The notes: generated by a model from the letters alone, not told the origin. 64,000 nt of DNA from Rosistilla oblonga (GCF_007751715.1 NZ_CP036292.1:806001-870000), one strand, 5' to 3'. Shown: positions 1-9,573, numbered from the stretch's first letter. Translations and numbers: made by a program.

Positions 1-1
1 T

Positions 2-940
2 GTCGACAGCGTTCGGCGGCAGACGGTCGAGGGGCAGCGGCCTCAAAAGACCGACCTCTTGAAGGCTTTCTCCGACTTGTTGATCAACCCCAGGATGCTT
101 GAGCGATTGGGGCCGGCGATCAACAGCGGCCGCGGGATGTTCCTGTTTGGGTATCCCGGTAACGGAAAGACGAGTATCGCCGAGCGGGTGACCGCCGCGT
201 TTGGAAAGTACATTTGGATTCCCCGTTCGATCTTTATCGATGGCGAAATCATGCGGGTTTACGATCCGATGAACCACGATCTGGCGATGCCAGAATCGGG
301 GGGCGGGCTGCTGAGCGATTCGGCTTTCGATCGCCGCTGGGTGCGGATCAAACGCCCCACGATTATCGCTGGCGGTGAATTGACGATGGACATGTTGGAG
401 GTTCGCCGGAATCCCGATAGCAACATCAGCGAAGCGTCGATGCAATTGAAGAGTAATTGCGGCACGTTGGTGATCGACGACTTTGGCCGGCAGCGGATGC
501 GAGTCGACGAATTGCTCAACCGCTGGATCATTCCGCTGGAGAAGCGATACGACTTTCTCAATATGGCGAGCGGCAAAAAGATCCAGGTGCCGTTTGATCA
601 GCTGGTGATTTTCAGCACCAATCTGGAGCCGAAGGATCTTGTCGACGACGCTTTTTTGCGGCGTATCCCCTACAAGATCGAGGTCACCAACCCATCGGAA
701 GCTGATTTTCGCAAGCTGTTCGAGATCATGTGCAAGGTCACCAAGATCCCCTACCAGCCCGAACCGATCGACTATCTGATCAAGAACCACTACCTACCGG
801 TGAATCGTCCGTTTCGCAATTGCCAGCCGCGCGACTTGTTGTTGCAGGTCCGCAATTACTGCATGTACCACGGCAAGCCGATCGAACTGTGCAACGAGTA
901 CTTCGACTTCGCTGTCGAGAACTACTTCTCGGTGATGTAG
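2..940 (+). CDS. AAA-family ATPase, 5'-truncated by the window edge
   Basis: The reading frame is open from the first bases, and the codons before the TTG at 59 continue a plausible protein, so the true start lies upstream of the window. A Walker A motif GYPGNGKTS lies near 151-177, a Walker B-like [10 protein letters not shown] near 463-495, and a sensor-1-like FSTNLEP near 610-630 followed by an RRIP arginine pair. This is the layout of a single AAA+ module with a C-terminal lid that ends at 940. The partner or substrate cannot be told from the sequence. Planctomycete genomes carry many such stand-alone ATPases. A MoxR-type chaperone or a helper of a secretion system are both possible, but no neighbour decides between them. 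Confidence 0.8.
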   Translation, partial: VDSVRRQTVEGQRPQKTDLLKAFSDLLINPRMLERLGPAINSGRGMFLFGYPGNGKTSIAERVTAAFGKYIWIPRSIFIDGEIMRVYDPMNHDLAMPESGGGLLSDSAFDRRWVRIKRPTIIAGGELTMDMLEVRRNPDSNISEASMQLKSNCGTLVIDDFGRQRMRVDELLNRWIIPLEKRYDFLNMASGKKIQVPFDQLVIFSTNLEPKDLVDDAFLRRIPYKIEVTNPSEADFRKLFEIMCKVTKIPYQPEPIDYLIKNHYLPVNRPFRNCQPRDLLLQVRNYCMYHGKPIELCNEYFDFAVENYFSVM

Positions 941-959
941 CATTCCGCCGCTACCGCTC

Positions 960-2030
960 GACCGGATCCGTAAAGGATCCGTAAAGGACAGGCACTTTGC
1001 GTTTCTGGCGCTCCTGACGATTGCGGCCAGCGTTTTCCGCAGCCGCGGCGGTGGCGAGCTCATTTCGTCAGCGTGCAAAATGGCTAATTGAGGCCAATTT
1101 CAGCGAGCTGACAGTTGATGGTGTGGGGGCTGTCGCAGCACCGCTTAGGCCTCTTTGCTATTTGGTCGTTCGACGCCAGTTCCTCTACTGAGCCATGGGC
1201 TATTTGCTGCTGCCCCCGCCGAGCCATTGCGTATGCAAATTCGTAAAGGACAGGCACTTCGCGGTTTTGTTGGCTCGAGTGATTTTGATTAGCGTTTTCT
1301 ATAGTCGCAGGAGTGGCGCACTCGCTTCTTTAGCTGTCCAAACCGCCGGGAACGGAGAGTTGAGGAAGCCGCAGTTGGGGCATGCGTTCTTGGATCGGTG
1401 GTTAGTTTGCTGACGCAGCACCGCTTGGGCACTTTGCTGTCGGGGCGTTCGACGCAAGAGTTCCTCTGCTGAGACATGGGCTAATTGCTGCTGCCCCTGT
1501 CGAGCGGTTGCGTGTGCAAATTCGTAAAGGACAGGCACTTCGCGGTTTTCTTGGCTCGAGTGATGCCGACTAGCGTTTTCTGTGGCGGCAGTGGTGGCGA
1601 GTTCGCTTCGCCAGCTGGCCAAACCGCCGGGAACGTAGATTTGAGGAAGCCGCAGTTGGGGAGAGGAGCATTCAAGGCGGTCGTGCGTTTTCCGCCGCAC
1701 CGCTGCCGGGGACTGCTCTCTGATTCGTCGTTCGAAGCCAGTTCCTCAGCTGAGCCATGGGCTAATTGCTACTGACCCTGTCGAGCGGTTGCTTGTGCAA
1801 ATTCGTAAAGGAGAGGCACTTCGCGGTTTTCTTGGCTCGAGCGATTTTGACTAGCGTTTTCTATAGTCGCAGGAGTGGCGGGTTCGCTTCTTTAGTTGTC
1901 CAAACGGCCGGGGACGCAGGTTTATGGAAGTGGCAGTGGGGGGACGCTGTTGCTGCGGGGGAGCGATTTCCGCTTCCGCCGCGATCCCGCTGAGAGGGCT
2001 TTTTCTGTCTGGGCGTTTCGTTTTGGTTCT
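960..2030. repeat. Tandem array of a 281-bp unit, about four degenerate copies
   Basis: The anchor GTAAAGGACAGGCACT occurs at 981, 1243 and 1524, and with one change at 1805. The last three are spaced exactly 281 bp. A second anchor, AGCCATGGGC or a one-base variant, lies at 1191, 1472 and 1753 with the same 281-bp spacing. The first copy is shorter (262 bp to the next) and more diverged, and the last decays after about 2000. Because 281 is not a multiple of three, the similar peptides encoded in successive copies fall in different frames, so this is not one repeated protein. It fills the whole gap between the ATPase and dcd. I see no convincing gene in it. Confidence 0.85.
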
Positions 2031-2117
2031 CGGCTGCGCTGTGGGGGGACTCAGGACCGTGACTATATAAGATGACAAGGAGTTCGTGGGACGGCTTCGC
2101 TTTACCGGAACGTTTGC

Positions 2118-2696
2118 TCAGGAGATCGCTTCGCGGACCAAGGATTCGAAGTCGAGTTCGAGCTGTTGGTCGGATTCGCTGCCGCCGAGTTCGCGATACA
2201 TCATGCTCGGTTGGATGTCGCGACTGTTCTGATATTTGCTGCAGTACTCTTCGACATCGCCGCAGATCTCGTGGTACATGATCTGGCAGATATCGATCCC
2301 AGGATAGATTCGGATCGGTTGGACGGTGTAGATCTCCAGGGTCCAGTAGCCGCAGAACCCAGCGTCTCCGAAACCTGTGGTCACGTGGACGAACAATCCC
2401 AGTCGCCCGAGCGACGATCGGCCTTCGATCATCGGAACCAGGCCGCGGGTTTCAGTCCACTCACACGTTCGCCCCAGATAGAGGCAGCCCGGTTGCAACA
2501 CAAAACCATCGGCGGGGATCTCCAGTCGCCGATACCGGTTCGGCTGCCGAATGTCCAACACCACCTCTTCGTAAACCAGCAGTTCGTCGTGCAGCGACAG
2601 ATTGCAACTGTTGGGGTTCAGTTTGTCGTCGTCGAAGGGTTCGATGACGATCTGTTTTCCGATCCGCGACCTAATTTCTTCGCCCGATAGAATCAT
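2118..2696 (-). CDS. dcd: dCTP deaminase
   Basis: This enzyme deaminates dCTP to dUTP, feeding dTMP synthesis. The 192-residue product has the family's full length (about 190 residues in E. coli). It shows the nucleotide-binding stretch EGRSSLGRLGLFVH followed by GFGDAGFCGYWTLEI, which holds the catalytic Glu in the TLE motif, and a C-terminal tail ending in an acidic helix. The N-terminus MILSGEEIRSRI is typical. The ATG at 2696 is the natural start. The gene stands alone, convergent with the upstream repeat region and divergent from the Bax1-I gene. A bifunctional deaminase/dUTPase cannot be excluded, but the length fits the monofunctional enzyme. Confidence 0.95.
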   Translation of the reverse strand: MILSGEEIRSRIGKQIVIEPFDDDKLNPNSCNLSLHDELLVYEEVVLDIRQPNRYRRLEIPADGFVLQPGCLYLGRTCEWTETRGLVPMIEGRSSLGRLGLFVHVTTGFGDAGFCGYWTLEIYTVQPIRIYPGIDICQIMYHEICGDVEEYCSKYQNSRDIQPSMMYRELGGSESDQQLELDFESLVREAIS

Positions 2697-3003
2697 GCGA
2701 TCTTTGCTCCGAGAAGGTCGGCGGCCAGGTGAGTGGGAGGGAAGCGTTGACCGCAGATGTTAATTCTCAGGCATCCGGGGACCCGATGTCAACTAATCGG
2801 CCGGACGAAACCTACCCGATTTCCAAAACAGGAATCCTTGGGGACCGGAGAATGTATGTGGTACACTTCCAATGGTTCCTGCGGTGGCAGTGTTCTCGCC
2901 GATCTGGGCCGCGTAGAATAAATGAAGCGATTACAGCAACTGAAAGTGCTTGTTTCGATTTTGTATCGAAGAGCGATTAAATAAACCCTGTGGAGTGCGT
3001 AGC
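2697..3003. other. Intergenic region between divergent dcd and Bax1-I genes
   Basis: This 307-bp stretch must carry the promoters of both flanking genes. A TAGAAT-like box at about 2913 has no good -35 partner, so I do not call a promoter. No gene, RNA or repeat is visible. Confidence 0.4.
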
Positions 3004-3750
3004 GTGAGTTCAACGAATCCCTATCAATTTGAGACTGGCCAAGCTGGAATGGGCGGCAACATGATGGCTGCGTTTGCCGAAGAATCGGCTCGCGCCGGCT
3101 TCATTCGCAAGACGTATCTCCATCTCGCCGCAGCCGTCTTGGGCTTTGTCGGCATCGAAGCGCTGCTGTTGACGGCGGTTCCCGCTAACACGATGGAAAT
3201 GATCGTCACCCGAATGGTTACCGGTTATGGCTGGTTGATCGTCTTAGGGGCGTTCATGGCGGTCAGTTGGATGGCTCGCCGGTGGGCCGAGAGCGGCGCG
3301 TCGCCGGGGATGCAGTACATGGGGCTGTCGCTGTACGTTGTCGGTCAGGCGATCGTCTTTTTGCCGCTGTTGTACATCGCGATGCGATTCGACCCCCAGA
3401 CACCTGTGATCGCAGGAATGTTGACAAGCATCGTCTTTTTTGGACTGACAGCGTTTGTCTTTGTGACCCGCGTCGACCTTAGCTGGATGGGCAAGATCCT
3501 GTTCATGGCCGGGTTGGTCGCGATGGGAGCGATCGTCTGCGGCATCATGTTCGGTTTCTCGCTGGGGATCTTCTTCTCGGCGATCATGGTCGCGGTTGCG
3601 TCGGGGTACATCCTCTATGACACCTCCAACGTGCTGCATCACTACCGAACGGATCAATATGTCGCCGCATCGTTGGCTCTGTTTGCTTCGGTAGCACTTC
3701 TGTTTTGGTATATCCTGCAGTTGGTGATGTCGTTTTCGTCGAACGATTGA
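3004..3750 (+). CDS. Bax inhibitor-1/YccA (TMBIM) family membrane protein
   Basis: The product has 248 residues when read from the GTG at 3004, which gives MSSTNPYQFE. An in-frame start at 2950 would add residues unlike the family. After a soluble N-terminus of about 35 residues there are about seven hydrophobic segments, with the family-typical middle part containing VDLSWMGKILFMAGLVAMG and a late segment SGYILYDTSNVLHHY, where the acidic residues implicated in the pH/Ca2+ sensing of BsYetJ-type channels lie. In bacteria these inner-membrane proteins are proposed calcium-leak channels or FtsH modulators (YccA). A GGAG-like ribosome site lies near 2990. It stands alone. Confidence 0.88.
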   Translation: MSSTNPYQFETGQAGMGGNMMAAFAEESARAGFIRKTYLHLAAAVLGFVGIEALLLTAVPANTMEMIVTRMVTGYGWLIVLGAFMAVSWMARRWAESGASPGMQYMGLSLYVVGQAIVFLPLLYIAMRFDPQTPVIAGMLTSIVFFGLTAFVFVTRVDLSWMGKILFMAGLVAMGAIVCGIMFGFSLGIFFSAIMVAVASGYILYDTSNVLHHYRTDQYVAASLALFASVALLFWYILQLVMSFSSND

Positions 3751-3790
3751 TCGACGCCGGCTCTCGCTTAGCGGGAACTTTCATTTTTAT

Positions 3791-3813
3791 GCGACCACTC
3801 CCGTAGTGGTCGT
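3791..3813. other. Hairpin downstream of the Bax1-I gene
   Basis: Arms GCGACCACT and AGTGGTCGT (one G-T pair) enclose a 5-nt loop. It lies 40 bp after the stop. No T-run follows on either strand, so this is only a possible transcript end. Confidence 0.35.
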
Positions 3814-3849
3814 TGGTCAGGGGCAGTGTCTGGGGACAGCGATTAACCA

Positions 3850-4569
3850 ATGTCCGATATCGAAAGTCTGACGCGATTGCCCGATCATTTTGATGGGACG
3901 GTTCGCCTGTTCCCGCTGCCTGGGGTCGTCAGTTTTCCGCATGTAATGCAACCGCTGCATATCTTTGAGCCGCGTTACTGTGATTTGCTGACCGACACGC
4001 TGGCTGCTGACCGATTGATCGCAATGGCGACGCTAGCCAGCGGTTGGGAGCCCGATTACGAAGGCCGTCCGGCGTTGGAAGAATTCGCCTGTATCGGGCG
4101 GATCGTTTCGCATACGCCGACCGACGACGAGCGTCACAATATATTGTTGTTAGGAATTCGGCGGGTGCGGATCCTGCAAGAGGTGGTCACGAATCAGACC
4201 TATCGAATGGCGAAGGTCGAGGTTTTGGACGACGTCTATTCGCCGCAAGCCGCCGCCGATCGGCCGCTGTTGAAGCGGTTGTTGTTGGAGGAGTTTCGGA
4301 AATACATTCCCGAATCCGCACTTGCTCAAGAGAACTTTAGCCAATTGTTGGACAGCCAGATGCCGTTGGGGATCGTCAGCGACATCATCGCCTACACCGT
4401 TGGCATTCCGGTCGCGCAAAAGTTGCAATTGTTAGCCGAACTCGATGTCGATCAACGGGCCAAGAAGTTGATCGCCGCACTGGCTCCTTCGCAGAGCAAA
4501 GGGGAGGTTTGCGGCCCGGAAAACGCATCGCTCTCGTCAGGATTTCCGCCGCCATTCAGTCAAAACTGA
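3850..4569 (+). CDS. LON peptidase substrate-binding-domain protein
   Basis: The 239-residue protein is the stand-alone form of the N-terminal domain of Lon (PF02190). It has LFPLPGVVSFPHVMQPLHIFE near residues 18-38 and the later ERHNILLLGIRRVRI strand pair. There is no AAA module and no protease domain, so it cannot act as a protease itself. Such proteins are common and poorly characterised, probably acting as substrate or partner binders. The last 25 residues are unstructured. The gene is 36 bp upstream of the large FAD/Fe-S enzyme on the same strand, so co-transcription is possible. Confidence 0.88.
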   Translation: MSDIESLTRLPDHFDGTVRLFPLPGVVSFPHVMQPLHIFEPRYCDLLTDTLAADRLIAMATLASGWEPDYEGRPALEEFACIGRIVSHTPTDDERHNILLLGIRRVRILQEVVTNQTYRMAKVEVLDDVYSPQAAADRPLLKRLLLEEFRKYIPESALAQENFSQLLDSQMPLGIVSDIIAYTVGIPVAQKLQLLAELDVDQRAKKLIAALAPSQSKGEVCGPENASLSSGFPPPFSQN

Positions 4570-4604
4570 CAGCTGATCCTGCCCCCGAGAGTTGACGGTT
4601 TGAT

Positions 4605-7547
4605 ATGGACGCCGACAGTATACGATTGCAAGCCGATCTGCGCGGAATCATCGAAGGGGATGTGTTGTGTGGGGATGTGCACCGGCAGATCTACGCCAGC
4701 GATGCGAGCATCTATCAATTAAAGCCGGCGGGGATCGTCCGCCCACGCTCGATCCGCGACATCGCGTCGTGTGTGCAATACGCTCGCGAACACCATCTTT
4801 CGATCCATCCCCGCGGCGCCGGTAGCGGTCTGGCGGGAGAGTCGCTGGGCCGCGGAATCGTGTTGGATATGTCGCGTTACATGCGGCGTTGGTACCGTTT
4901 AGACGATTCGTTGATCCGCGTTCAGGCGGGCGTCGTGTTGGCTCAATTGAATCGCGAACTCGCGACTCACGCCCGCTTGTACGGTCCCGATCCGCAGGCC
5001 CGCAGCGTGACCACGATGGGAGGTGTTCTTTCTCTGGACGCCTCGGGCAGCCATTGGCTCCGCTACGGATCGGCTCGCGACACCGTGCATTCGCTGCAAG
5101 TGGTCACCGCGACCGGCGAGATCGTTGAGTTTGCCAGCCATCATCGCGACTCCGAGGGCATCCCCGGTCGGATGGCGAAAGAGGTCACCGGGATCGCCAA
5201 GCGGCACTCCGAACAATTGGGGAAGCTCCGCGACGGAGCGCCTCACAATCACGGCGGCTATCGATTGGACCTCGCGGTGGCCGGGGACCAAGTCAATCTG
5301 GCCAATCTGTTGGTCGGGGCCGAAGGGACGCTGGGGATCATCGCCGAAGCGACGGTCAGCACCGAACCTATGCCGACCCACCGCGGCGTCTCGCTGTTGT
5401 TCTTTCATCGCTTGGAGCATGCTGCTCGCGGAGCGTTATTGGCAGCCGGACGTGGCGCGGCGGCTTGCGATCTAATGGATCGGCGGCTGTTGGAGATCGC
5501 TCGGGAGACCGACCCGCGGTTCGAACAATTGATCCCTCGCAATGCCGAGGCGATGTTGTTGGTCGAGTTCCAGGACGATCAGCTGCCCGAGCTGCGATCT
5601 CGTTTGCGCGACCTCAACGATTGTTTGTGCCGGCAGGAAAAGCTGGCCTTTGGTTCGCGGATGACTGTCGAACGCCGCGAACGCGATTTCTTTTGGCTGA
5701 TCGTGCGGCGTGTGATCCCGCGACTGTATCGGTTGCGCGGCGATACGCGTCCGCTGCCGATCATCGAAGACATCGCGATCGAGCCTGCCAAGCTTCCCGA
5801 TCTGATGGTCGAGCTGCAGAACATTTTAAAAGAGCATCAGATCACCGCGACGATGTTCGCTCACGCCGGGCACGGGCATCTGCACATCCGCCCGTTCTTG
5901 GACCTGGCCGATCCCGGCAGTCCGCAGGTCCTGCGCGAATTGGCGGAGTCGATCTTCGAGAAGGTCTTGGAGTTTGGCGGCACGATCAGCGGAGAGCATG
6001 GCGCGGGGCTCAGCCGCAGTTGGTTTCTGCCGCGGCAATACGGATCGCTGTGGCCGGCGATGATCGCTGTCAAACGGGCCTTCGATCCGGCCGGTCTGCT
6101 GAATCCTGGCAAGGTCGTCGGGTTGCCATCGCAGGGGCCCGATGAGAATCTCCGCAACGTGACGGCGATGATTCAGATCGGGCAAGAGACGGAGTCGGAC
6201 GAGGAGGCGGATGCCGGTTCGGTCGCCGAGCCGAGCGTGCCGCGGTTGCCGGTGCTGCAGTCGTGGAACGATGAACCGATCGAGATGGCGACGCGAAACT
6301 GCAACGGTTGTGGGCGTTGCAAAACGCTGGCACCAAGCGAGCGGATGTGTCCGGTCTATCGCGTGCTGCCGATCGAGGAGGCATCGCCGCGGGCCAAAGC
6401 GAATCTGTTGCGTGGGGTCTTGGCTGGCGAACTGTCCGTCGATGCGTTGGCGACCGACGAGGTCAAACAGATCACCGATCTCTGTTTCGGTTGCCATCAG
6501 TGCCGGATCGAATGTCCCGCGTCGGTCGATATCCCGAAAATCGTCAACGAGCTGCGCGGGCAATACGTCGCCACCAACGGGCTGTCGGTCGCCGATTATC
6601 TGATGACGCGGATCGAGTCGATCGCGCCGCTGGCTAGCCGCGTCGCAACGGTTTCGAACTGGGTGCTGAAGAGTCCGCGTTGGCGTTGGGTTTTGGAGCG
6701 GACGATGGGGCTGGCCCGAGGCCGCCGGATCACTCCCTATGCGAAGCTCAGTTTCATGCGTTGGGCGGCGAAAAAACGACTGACTCGGCCGCTGCAAAAA
6801 GGTGGCCCCAAGGTCGCCTATTTCGTCGACTACTTCGCCAACTGGCACGACCCCGAACTCGGGCAGGCGCTTGTCGAAGTGTTGCGGCACAATCGCGTCG
6901 GCGTCTACGTGCCGCCAAATCAGTATTCGTCGATGATGCCGCGGATCGCGGCGGGCGATTTAAAAGGGGCGATGCACGCGGCGACTCACAACATTCGCAT
7001 CCTGGCCGAAGCGGTTCGCCAGGGATATCAGATCGTCACGACCGAACCGACAGCCGCGCTTTGTCTGATCCAGGAATATCCCAATCTGATCGACAGCGAA
7101 GACGCTCGCCTGGTCGCCGAAAACACTTACGATTCCTGCCGCTATCTGTGGGACATGCATCTGCGGAACGAACTGTCGTTGGACTTTCGCCCGGTCGCGG
7201 CGAGCGTCGCCTACCACCAGCCATGCCATGTTCGCGCGATCGATTCGGGCAAGCCGGCTCAGCAGTTGATGGATCTGATCCCCGGGCTGCGCGTTCAGTC
7301 GATGGAGAAGGGGTGCAGCGGGATGGCTGGGCTGTACGGCATGAAACGGGAGAACTTCCGCAACAGTGTCCGCATCGGCTGGAATCTGATCAGCGGGATG
7401 CGGAAGGCTGACATTCAAGCGGCGTCGACCGAATGTAGCGCTTGCAAAAATCAGATCGAACACGGCAGCAACCGGACGACGCTGCATCCGATCAAGGTGA
7501 TGGCCTACGCCTATGGGCGGCTTCCCGCTCTGACCGCTTTGGGTTAG
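4605..7547 (+). CDS. FAD-linked oxidase / Fe-S (GlcD-GlcF-type) fusion, YdiJ-like
   Basis: A 980-residue fusion. Residues about 35-225 form a PCMH-type FAD domain (HPRGAGSGLAGESLGRG near 68-84). Residues about 225-510 are the FAD-oxidase C-terminal domain, with HAGHGHLHIRP and the GTISGEHGAGL motif. Two ferredoxin-like Cys clusters follow, CNGCGRC at 566 and CFGCHQCRIECP at 627. The C-terminal third has CCG-type segments (HQPCH near 870, then GCSGMAG and ECSACKNQ). This is the architecture of D-2-hydroxyacid dehydrogenases such as YdiJ (D-2-hydroxyglutarate) or respiratory D-lactate dehydrogenases, which pass electrons from a D-hydroxyacid to a quinone or cytochrome. The substrate cannot be read from the sequence. 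No membrane segment is present. Confidence 0.88.
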   Translation: MDADSIRLQADLRGIIEGDVLCGDVHRQIYASDASIYQLKPAGIVRPRSIRDIASCVQYAREHHLSIHPRGAGSGLAGESLGRGIVLDMSRYMRRWYRLDDSLIRVQAGVVLAQLNRELATHARLYGPDPQARSVTTMGGVLSLDASGSHWLRYGSARDTVHSLQVVTATGEIVEFASHHRDSEGIPGRMAKEVTGIAKRHSEQLGKLRDGAPHNHGGYRLDLAVAGDQVNLANLLVGAEGTLGIIAEATVSTEPMPTHRGVSLLFFHRLEHAARGALLAAGRGAAACDLMDRRLLEIARETDPRFEQLIPRNAEAMLLVEFQDDQLPELRSRLRDLNDCLCRQEKLAFGSRMTVERRERDFFWLIVRRVIPRLYRLRGDTRPLPIIEDIAIEPAKLPDLMVELQNILKEHQITATMFAHAGHGHLHIRPFLDLADPGSPQVLRELAESIFEKVLEFGGTISGEHGAGLSRSWFLPRQYGSLWPAMIAVKRAFDPAGLLNPGKVVGLPSQGPDENLRNVTAMIQIGQETESDEEADAGSVAEPSVPRLPVLQSWNDEPIEMATRNCNGCGRCKTLAPSERMCPVYRVLPIEEASPRAKANLLRGVLAGELSVDALATDEVKQITDLCFGCHQCRIECPASVDIPKIVNELRGQYVATNGLSVADYLMTRIESIAPLASRVATVSNWVLKSPRWRWVLERTMGLARGRRITPYAKLSFMRWAAKKRLTRPLQKGGPKVAYFVDYFANWHDPELGQALVEVLRHNRVGVYVPPNQYSSMMPRIAAGDLKGAMHAATHNIRILAEAVRQGYQIVTTEPTAALCLIQEYPNLIDSEDARLVAENTYDSCRYLWDMHLRNELSLDFRPVAASVAYHQPCHVRAIDSGKPAQQLMDLIPGLRVQSMEKGCSGMAGLYGMKRENFRNSVRIGWNLISGMRKADIQAASTECSACKNQIEHGSNRTTLHPIKVMAYAYGRLPALTALG

Positions 7548-7625
7548 AAGTTTATATAGGTAGGCGGCCGTACCGAGGTCCCCTGCCCTTCTGCGTCCGT
7601 TTTTCCTGAGCCTTGTTTTCCGTCG

Positions 7626-7886
7626 ATGACCGATTCCCAAAGCACGATCGAAGTGGCGATGTTTGCCGCCGCCCAGGCGTTGGTGGGATCGGATTCGGTG
7701 ACGCTGACGCTGCCCGCCGGCGCAACCGCTGGCGAGGTGTTGGTGCAACTGGGGCAGCGATGTCCGGAGCTGCAAGGTCTTTTGCCCGCCTGCCGGTTGG
7801 CTGTCGATCTGCAGTACGTGGCGGCGGATCATTTGATTTCGCCCGGTGCTCAGTTGGCGCTGATCCCTCCTGTTAGTGGAGGTTGA
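7626..7886 (+). CDS. moaD: Molybdopterin synthase small subunit MoaD
   Basis: An 86-residue ubiquitin-fold sulfur carrier ending in PPVSGG. The exposed Gly-Gly tail is the site that is adenylated and thiocarboxylated and then donates sulfur to cyclic pyranopterin monophosphate. The hydrophobic and acidic pattern LTLPAGATAGEVLVQLGQ is typical of MoaD/ThiS. An alternative reading frame across the same DNA lacks the Gly-Gly end and was discarded. It is first in a tight three-gene operon: moaE begins 4 bp after its stop, using a GGAGG ribosome site that lies inside the end of moaD. Confidence 0.92.
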   Translation: MTDSQSTIEVAMFAAAQALVGSDSVTLTLPAGATAGEVLVQLGQRCPELQGLLPACRLAVDLQYVAADHLISPGAQLALIPPVSGG

Positions 7887-7889
7887 AGC

Positions 7890-8324
7890 GTGCAGCCGAA
7901 CGCCGAAACGCGAGTCGTCGTTGAATTGGTCGATGGGCCGATCGAGAGCGAACCGATCTTGGAATCGCTGTCGGATCTCGATGCTGGGGCTCACAGTCTG
8001 TTTCTGGGAAAGACGCGCCGCCGAACGGCGGACAAAGAAACCGATCATCTGGTCTACGATGCCTATCGCCCGATGGCGCTGGCTGAACTGCGCCGCTTAG
8101 CCGATGCGGCGGCGGACCGCTGGCAATTAAAACGCGTCGTTGTGATCCATCGTTTGGGACGCGTCGATCTCGGCGAGGCGAGCATCGCGATCGCCGCTAG
8201 CAGTGGTCATCGCCGAGAGGTTTTTGAAGCGATCCCTTGGCTGTTGGATGAGATCAAGTCGGACGTGCCGATCTGGAAACAAGAGCATTGGTCCGATGGG
8301 CTGACGGAGTGGGTGCATCCATGA
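7890..8324 (+). CDS. moaE: Molybdopterin synthase catalytic subunit MoaE
   Basis: This 144-residue subunit binds the MoaD tail and converts precursor Z to molybdopterin. Family marks are GAHSLFLGKTRRR (residues about 31-43), LVYDAYRPMA, VVVIHRLGRVDLGEASIAIA and the C-terminal PIWKQEHW, whose Lys130 matches the active-site lysine. The start is the GTG at 7890, 4 bp after moaD. The stop overlaps the ATG of the next gene (ATGA), which indicates translational coupling. Confidence 0.94.
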   Translation: MQPNAETRVVVELVDGPIESEPILESLSDLDAGAHSLFLGKTRRRTADKETDHLVYDAYRPMALAELRRLADAAADRWQLKRVVVIHRLGRVDLGEASIAIAASSGHRREVFEAIPWLLDEIKSDVPIWKQEHWSDGLTEWVHP

Positions 8325-9460
8325 ACCAACGGATCTATTTGGATAACGCAGCGACCAGCTGGCCGAAGCCGCCGGGAGTGGCAGAGGCGATCGCGGCGGA
8401 GATCACTGAAATTGGGGCCGCCGCCGGACGCGGTGCCTATGCCGCAGCGATGTCGGCAGAGCAAGTGGTCGTCAATTGCCGAGCTGCGGTCGCTCAAATG
8501 ATCAACGCTCAAGCTGCGGAGATCGCGTTGACTTGCAATGGTACTCATTCGTTGAACATCGCGATTCAGGGCGTGCTGCGCCGCGGCGATCATGTCGTCA
8601 CGACGCAGATTGAACACAACAGCGTCCTGCGACCGCTGGCTTGGTTGCAGGAGAGCCGCGACGTGTCGGTGACCGTTGTCCCTTGCGATCGGTTTGGATT
8701 TGTCGACGCCGATGCGATCGCTGCGGCGATCCGGGACGACACGCGTTTGGTCGCGGTCTCGCACGCGTCGAATGTGACCGGCGCGGTTCAGGATATCGCC
8801 AAGATCGGAGCGATCGTGCGGCAGCACCCTGCCCTGTTCTTGGTCGACGCGGCGCAGTCGCTTGGCCATCTGCCGATCGATGTCCAGGCGATGGCGATCG
8901 ACATGCTGGCCAGTCCCGGGCACAAGGGTTGCCTGGGACCGCTGGGGACGGGAGTTTTGTTCCTGGAAAGTTCGATTCAGTCCCAGGTGCAGCCGTTGAT
9001 GTATGGCGGCACGGGGACCGATTCGGATCGGATGGAAATGCCCGCTGGGATGCCGGGACGTCACGAAGCGGGTAACTTGAACGTGCCGGCGATCGCTGGA
9101 TTGTTGGCGGCGCTGCGTTGGTCCGCCGGAAACGAAACGGAAGATTCAAGCGGCCCGTTGGCCGATCGACTGGCGGATGCTTTGGCGGAACTGCCGGGCG
9201 TGGAAGTCTTTCGCGATCGGGCGCGGTCGCATGTCGCGGTGGTCAGCGTGGCGATCGACGGCTGGCAGCCGACTGATGCGGCGGGAGTTTTAGACGCTCA
9301 GTTTGGAATTCAATCGCGAGCCGGCTTGCACTGTTCGCCGCGAATCCACGAAGCTTTGGGGACGTCGGCGGGGACGTTGCGGTTCAGCCTAGGACGCTTC
9401 ACCAGGCAAGCCGATCTCGACCGCGCGATCGATGCCGTCGGCCAGTTGGTTGGCCAGTGA
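8321..9460 (+). CDS. Cysteine desulfurase-like class V aminotransferase
   Basis: The 379-residue product starts at the ATG overlapping the moaE stop. It carries YLDNAATSWPKP, the PLP-binding region VDAAQSLG with SPGHKG (Schiff-base Lys202), and a C-terminal RAGLHCSP with Cys338 at the position of the persulfide-forming cysteine. This matches the small SufS/NifS-like family of the TIGR01977 type rather than IscS. Overlap with moaE suggests that it delivers sulfur for MoaD thiocarboxylation, although that is inferred from position only. No scaffold or SufE gene is nearby. An aminotransferase with another substrate remains possible. Confidence 0.85.
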   Translation: MNQRIYLDNAATSWPKPPGVAEAIAAEITEIGAAAGRGAYAAAMSAEQVVVNCRAAVAQMINAQAAEIALTCNGTHSLNIAIQGVLRRGDHVVTTQIEHNSVLRPLAWLQESRDVSVTVVPCDRFGFVDADAIAAAIRDDTRLVAVSHASNVTGAVQDIAKIGAIVRQHPALFLVDAAQSLGHLPIDVQAMAIDMLASPGHKGCLGPLGTGVLFLESSIQSQVQPLMYGGTGTDSDRMEMPAGMPGRHEAGNLNVPAIAGLLAALRWSAGNETEDSSGPLADRLADALAELPGVEVFRDRARSHVAVVSVAIDGWQPTDAAGVLDAQFGIQSRAGLHCSPRIHEALGTSAGTLRFSLGRFTRQADLDRAIDAVGQLVGQ

Positions 9461-9573
9461 GCCAATGAAACGCAAAGCTTAACGACTTAAAACCACTCAA
9501 GACGACTTAAAAAAAGAAACTCTGCCGGCTGGATTCCATCGCCGGCTCAATTGGAACGTTTGGACGAAGATCG

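Noticed and set aside
1299-1700. 133-codon minus-strand frame and several plus-strand frames with FVKDRHFAV-like peptides
   Set aside because: They lie in the 281-bp tandem array; the similarity between them follows from DNA repetition with frame shift between copies, not from a protein family.
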